Source: an uncultured Bacteroidales bacterium | Lineage (GTDB): Bacteria > Bacteroidota > Bacteroidia > Bacteroidales > Bacteroidaceae | Reading direction: 5' to 3' | Assembly (NCBI GenBank): GCA_937896105.1 | Contig: CALBKR010000405.1 | Span: forward strand, 1-8,335 | DNA length: 8,335 nucleotides | Part shown: piece by piece, positions 7,592 through 8,335 of the stretch | Layout: each line of letters opens with the position of its first letter | How positions within the stretch are numbered: the first letter of the stretch is position 1 | Notes under the pieces: generated by a model | Databases searched by the model: none | Seen by the model: only the letters and a program-made list of their open reading frames with translations | Told to the model about the DNA's origin: nothing | Translations under genes and position numbers: made by a program

Positions 7592-8335
7592 ATGAAACAG
7601 GATATGATTGTCATCCTCGACTTGGGAAGCCACGAGAACACCGTGCTTGCCCGAGCCATACGTGCTTTGGGAGTATACAGCGAGATATACCCACACGACA
7701 TAACTGTCGACGAGCTCAAGGCACTGCCCAACGTAAAAGGTATAATAATCAACGGCGGCCCCAACAACGTGATTGACGGTGTTGCCATTGATGTGAACCA
7801 CGATATCTACAACGCAGGTTTCCCGGTTATGGCCGCCGGTCACGACAAGGCGCTATGCGATGTAAGGATTGCCGAGATTGGCAACGATGTAGAGATTGTA
7901 AAGGAGGCTGTCAGGGAGTTCGTGCTCGACACCTGCAAGGCCGAGAAAAACTGGAACATGACCAACTTCGTCAACGACCAGGTGGAGCTTATCCGCCGCC
8001 AGGTAGGCAACAAGAAGGTGTTGCTTGCCCTCTCGGGTGGTGTTGACAGTTCAGTCGTTGCAGCGCTGCTGCTCAAGGCTATTGGCGAGAACCTTGTGTG
8101 CGTGCACGTAAACCACGGTCTAATGCGCAAGGGCGAGAGCGAGGCTGTTATCGACGTATTCAGCAAACAGCTATGTGCAAACCTTGTATATGTAGATGCA
8201 ACTGACCGTTTCCTCGACAAGCTTGCCGGCGTAGCCGACCCGGAGCAGAAACGCAAGATTATCGGCGGAGAGTTCATCCGCGTATTCGAGGAGGAGGCAC
8301 GCAAGCTCGACGGCATAGATTTCCTTGGTCAGGGC
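7592..8335 (+). CDS. guaA: GMP synthase with a shortened, probably inactive glutaminase domain (cut by window edge)
   Basis: The first 248 codons are present; the rest lies beyond the right edge. GuaA makes GMP from XMP using ATP and ammonia, normally released from glutamine by its own N-terminal class I amidotransferase domain. The synthetase half is intact where visible: SGGVDSS P-loop at 148-154 in VLLALSGGVDSSVVAALLL, VHVNHGLMRKGE (171-182), VDATDRFL (201-208) and the GGEFIRVFEEEA region (225-236). The amidotransferase half is only about 110 residues against roughly 190 usually. IINGGPNNV (52-60) matches the normal GGP loop, but the nucleophile elbow (normally GICYGMQ) reads MAAGHDKAL (80-88) with no catalytic Cys, and the following ~100 residues with the His and Glu of the triad are absent. 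The join to the linker (FVLDTCKAEKNWNM, 110-123) is clean and in frame. It probably uses free ammonia or a partner glutaminase. The start at 7592 gives the family-like N-terminus MKQDMIVILDLGS. An AGGAA one base before the ATG is too close to act as a ribosome site. Confidence 0.92.
   Translation, partial: MKQDMIVILDLGSHENTVLARAIRALGVYSEIYPHDITVDELKALPNVKGIIINGGPNNVIDGVAIDVNHDIYNAGFPVMAAGHDKALCDVRIAEIGNDVEIVKEAVREFVLDTCKAEKNWNMTNFVNDQVELIRRQVGNKKVLLALSGGVDSSVVAALLLKAIGENLVCVHVNHGLMRKGESEAVIDVFSKQLCANLVYVDATDRFLDKLAGVADPEQKRKIIGGEFIRVFEEEARKLDGIDFLGQG

Noticed and set aside
7387..7843. Minus-strand reading frames overlapping the start of guaA
   Set aside because: They run opposite the clearly recognisable GuaA N-terminus and across its promoter, and they show no domain signature.
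7830..7930. Frameshift or assembly error as the cause of the missing GuaA glutaminase residues
   Set aside because: The reading frame is open and in register on both sides, and the sequence passes smoothly from MAAGHDKAL to the conserved linker. A simple indel would not remove about 100 residues cleanly. Resequencing would still settle it.
7840..8316. 158-codon minus-strand reading frame opposite guaA
   Set aside because: It is antisense to the conserved ATP-pyrophosphatase domain of GuaA and is rich in Ser/Thr, as expected for a shadow frame.

Overview
The window looks like a chromosomal segment from a Bacteroidales bacterium (Bacteroides/Prevotella-type gut commensal; genus not resolvable). 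Four things point there: promoters with a TAnnTTTG -7 element and a TTG -33 element, start codons without Shine-Dalgarno sites, a lipoprotein signal with a Ser before the lipidated Cys, and a very large secreted multidomain glycoprotein-degrading enzyme. There are four protein genes. I see no RNA genes, insertion sequences or CRISPR array.

Layout. Positions 1-291 (minus) hold the first 97 codons of a GH35 beta-galactosidase-like lipoprotein, cut by the left edge and preceded by its own promoter. A strong intrinsic terminator at 384-412 closes the next gene, a type I NAD-dependent glyceraldehyde-3-phosphate dehydrogenase (435-1445, minus). A gene-free stretch (1446-1817) carries a palindromic, possibly dispersed, repeat. 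Positions 1818-7298 (minus) encode a 1826-residue exported M60-like (enhancin/mucinase family) zinc metallopeptidase. It carries three beta-trefoil-like lectin modules, an F5/8-type-C module that appears split by an inserted beta-rich domain, and a short sorting-like C-terminus. From the shared divergent control region (7299-7591) a plus-strand gene starts at 7592 and runs off the right edge: a GuaA-type GMP synthase whose glutaminase domain is shortened and lacks its catalytic residues.

How they relate. GAPDH (glycolysis) and GuaA (GMP synthesis) are housekeeping genes. The M60-like protein and the GH35 lipoprotein are exported enzymes that could act on host or dietary glycoproteins and beta-galactosides, but a terminator and separate promoters argue against one operon. 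The points most worth a second look are the degenerate amidotransferase half of GuaA, the nested F5/8 architecture, the GC-rich 3' end of the M60-like gene, and the intergenic palindrome.
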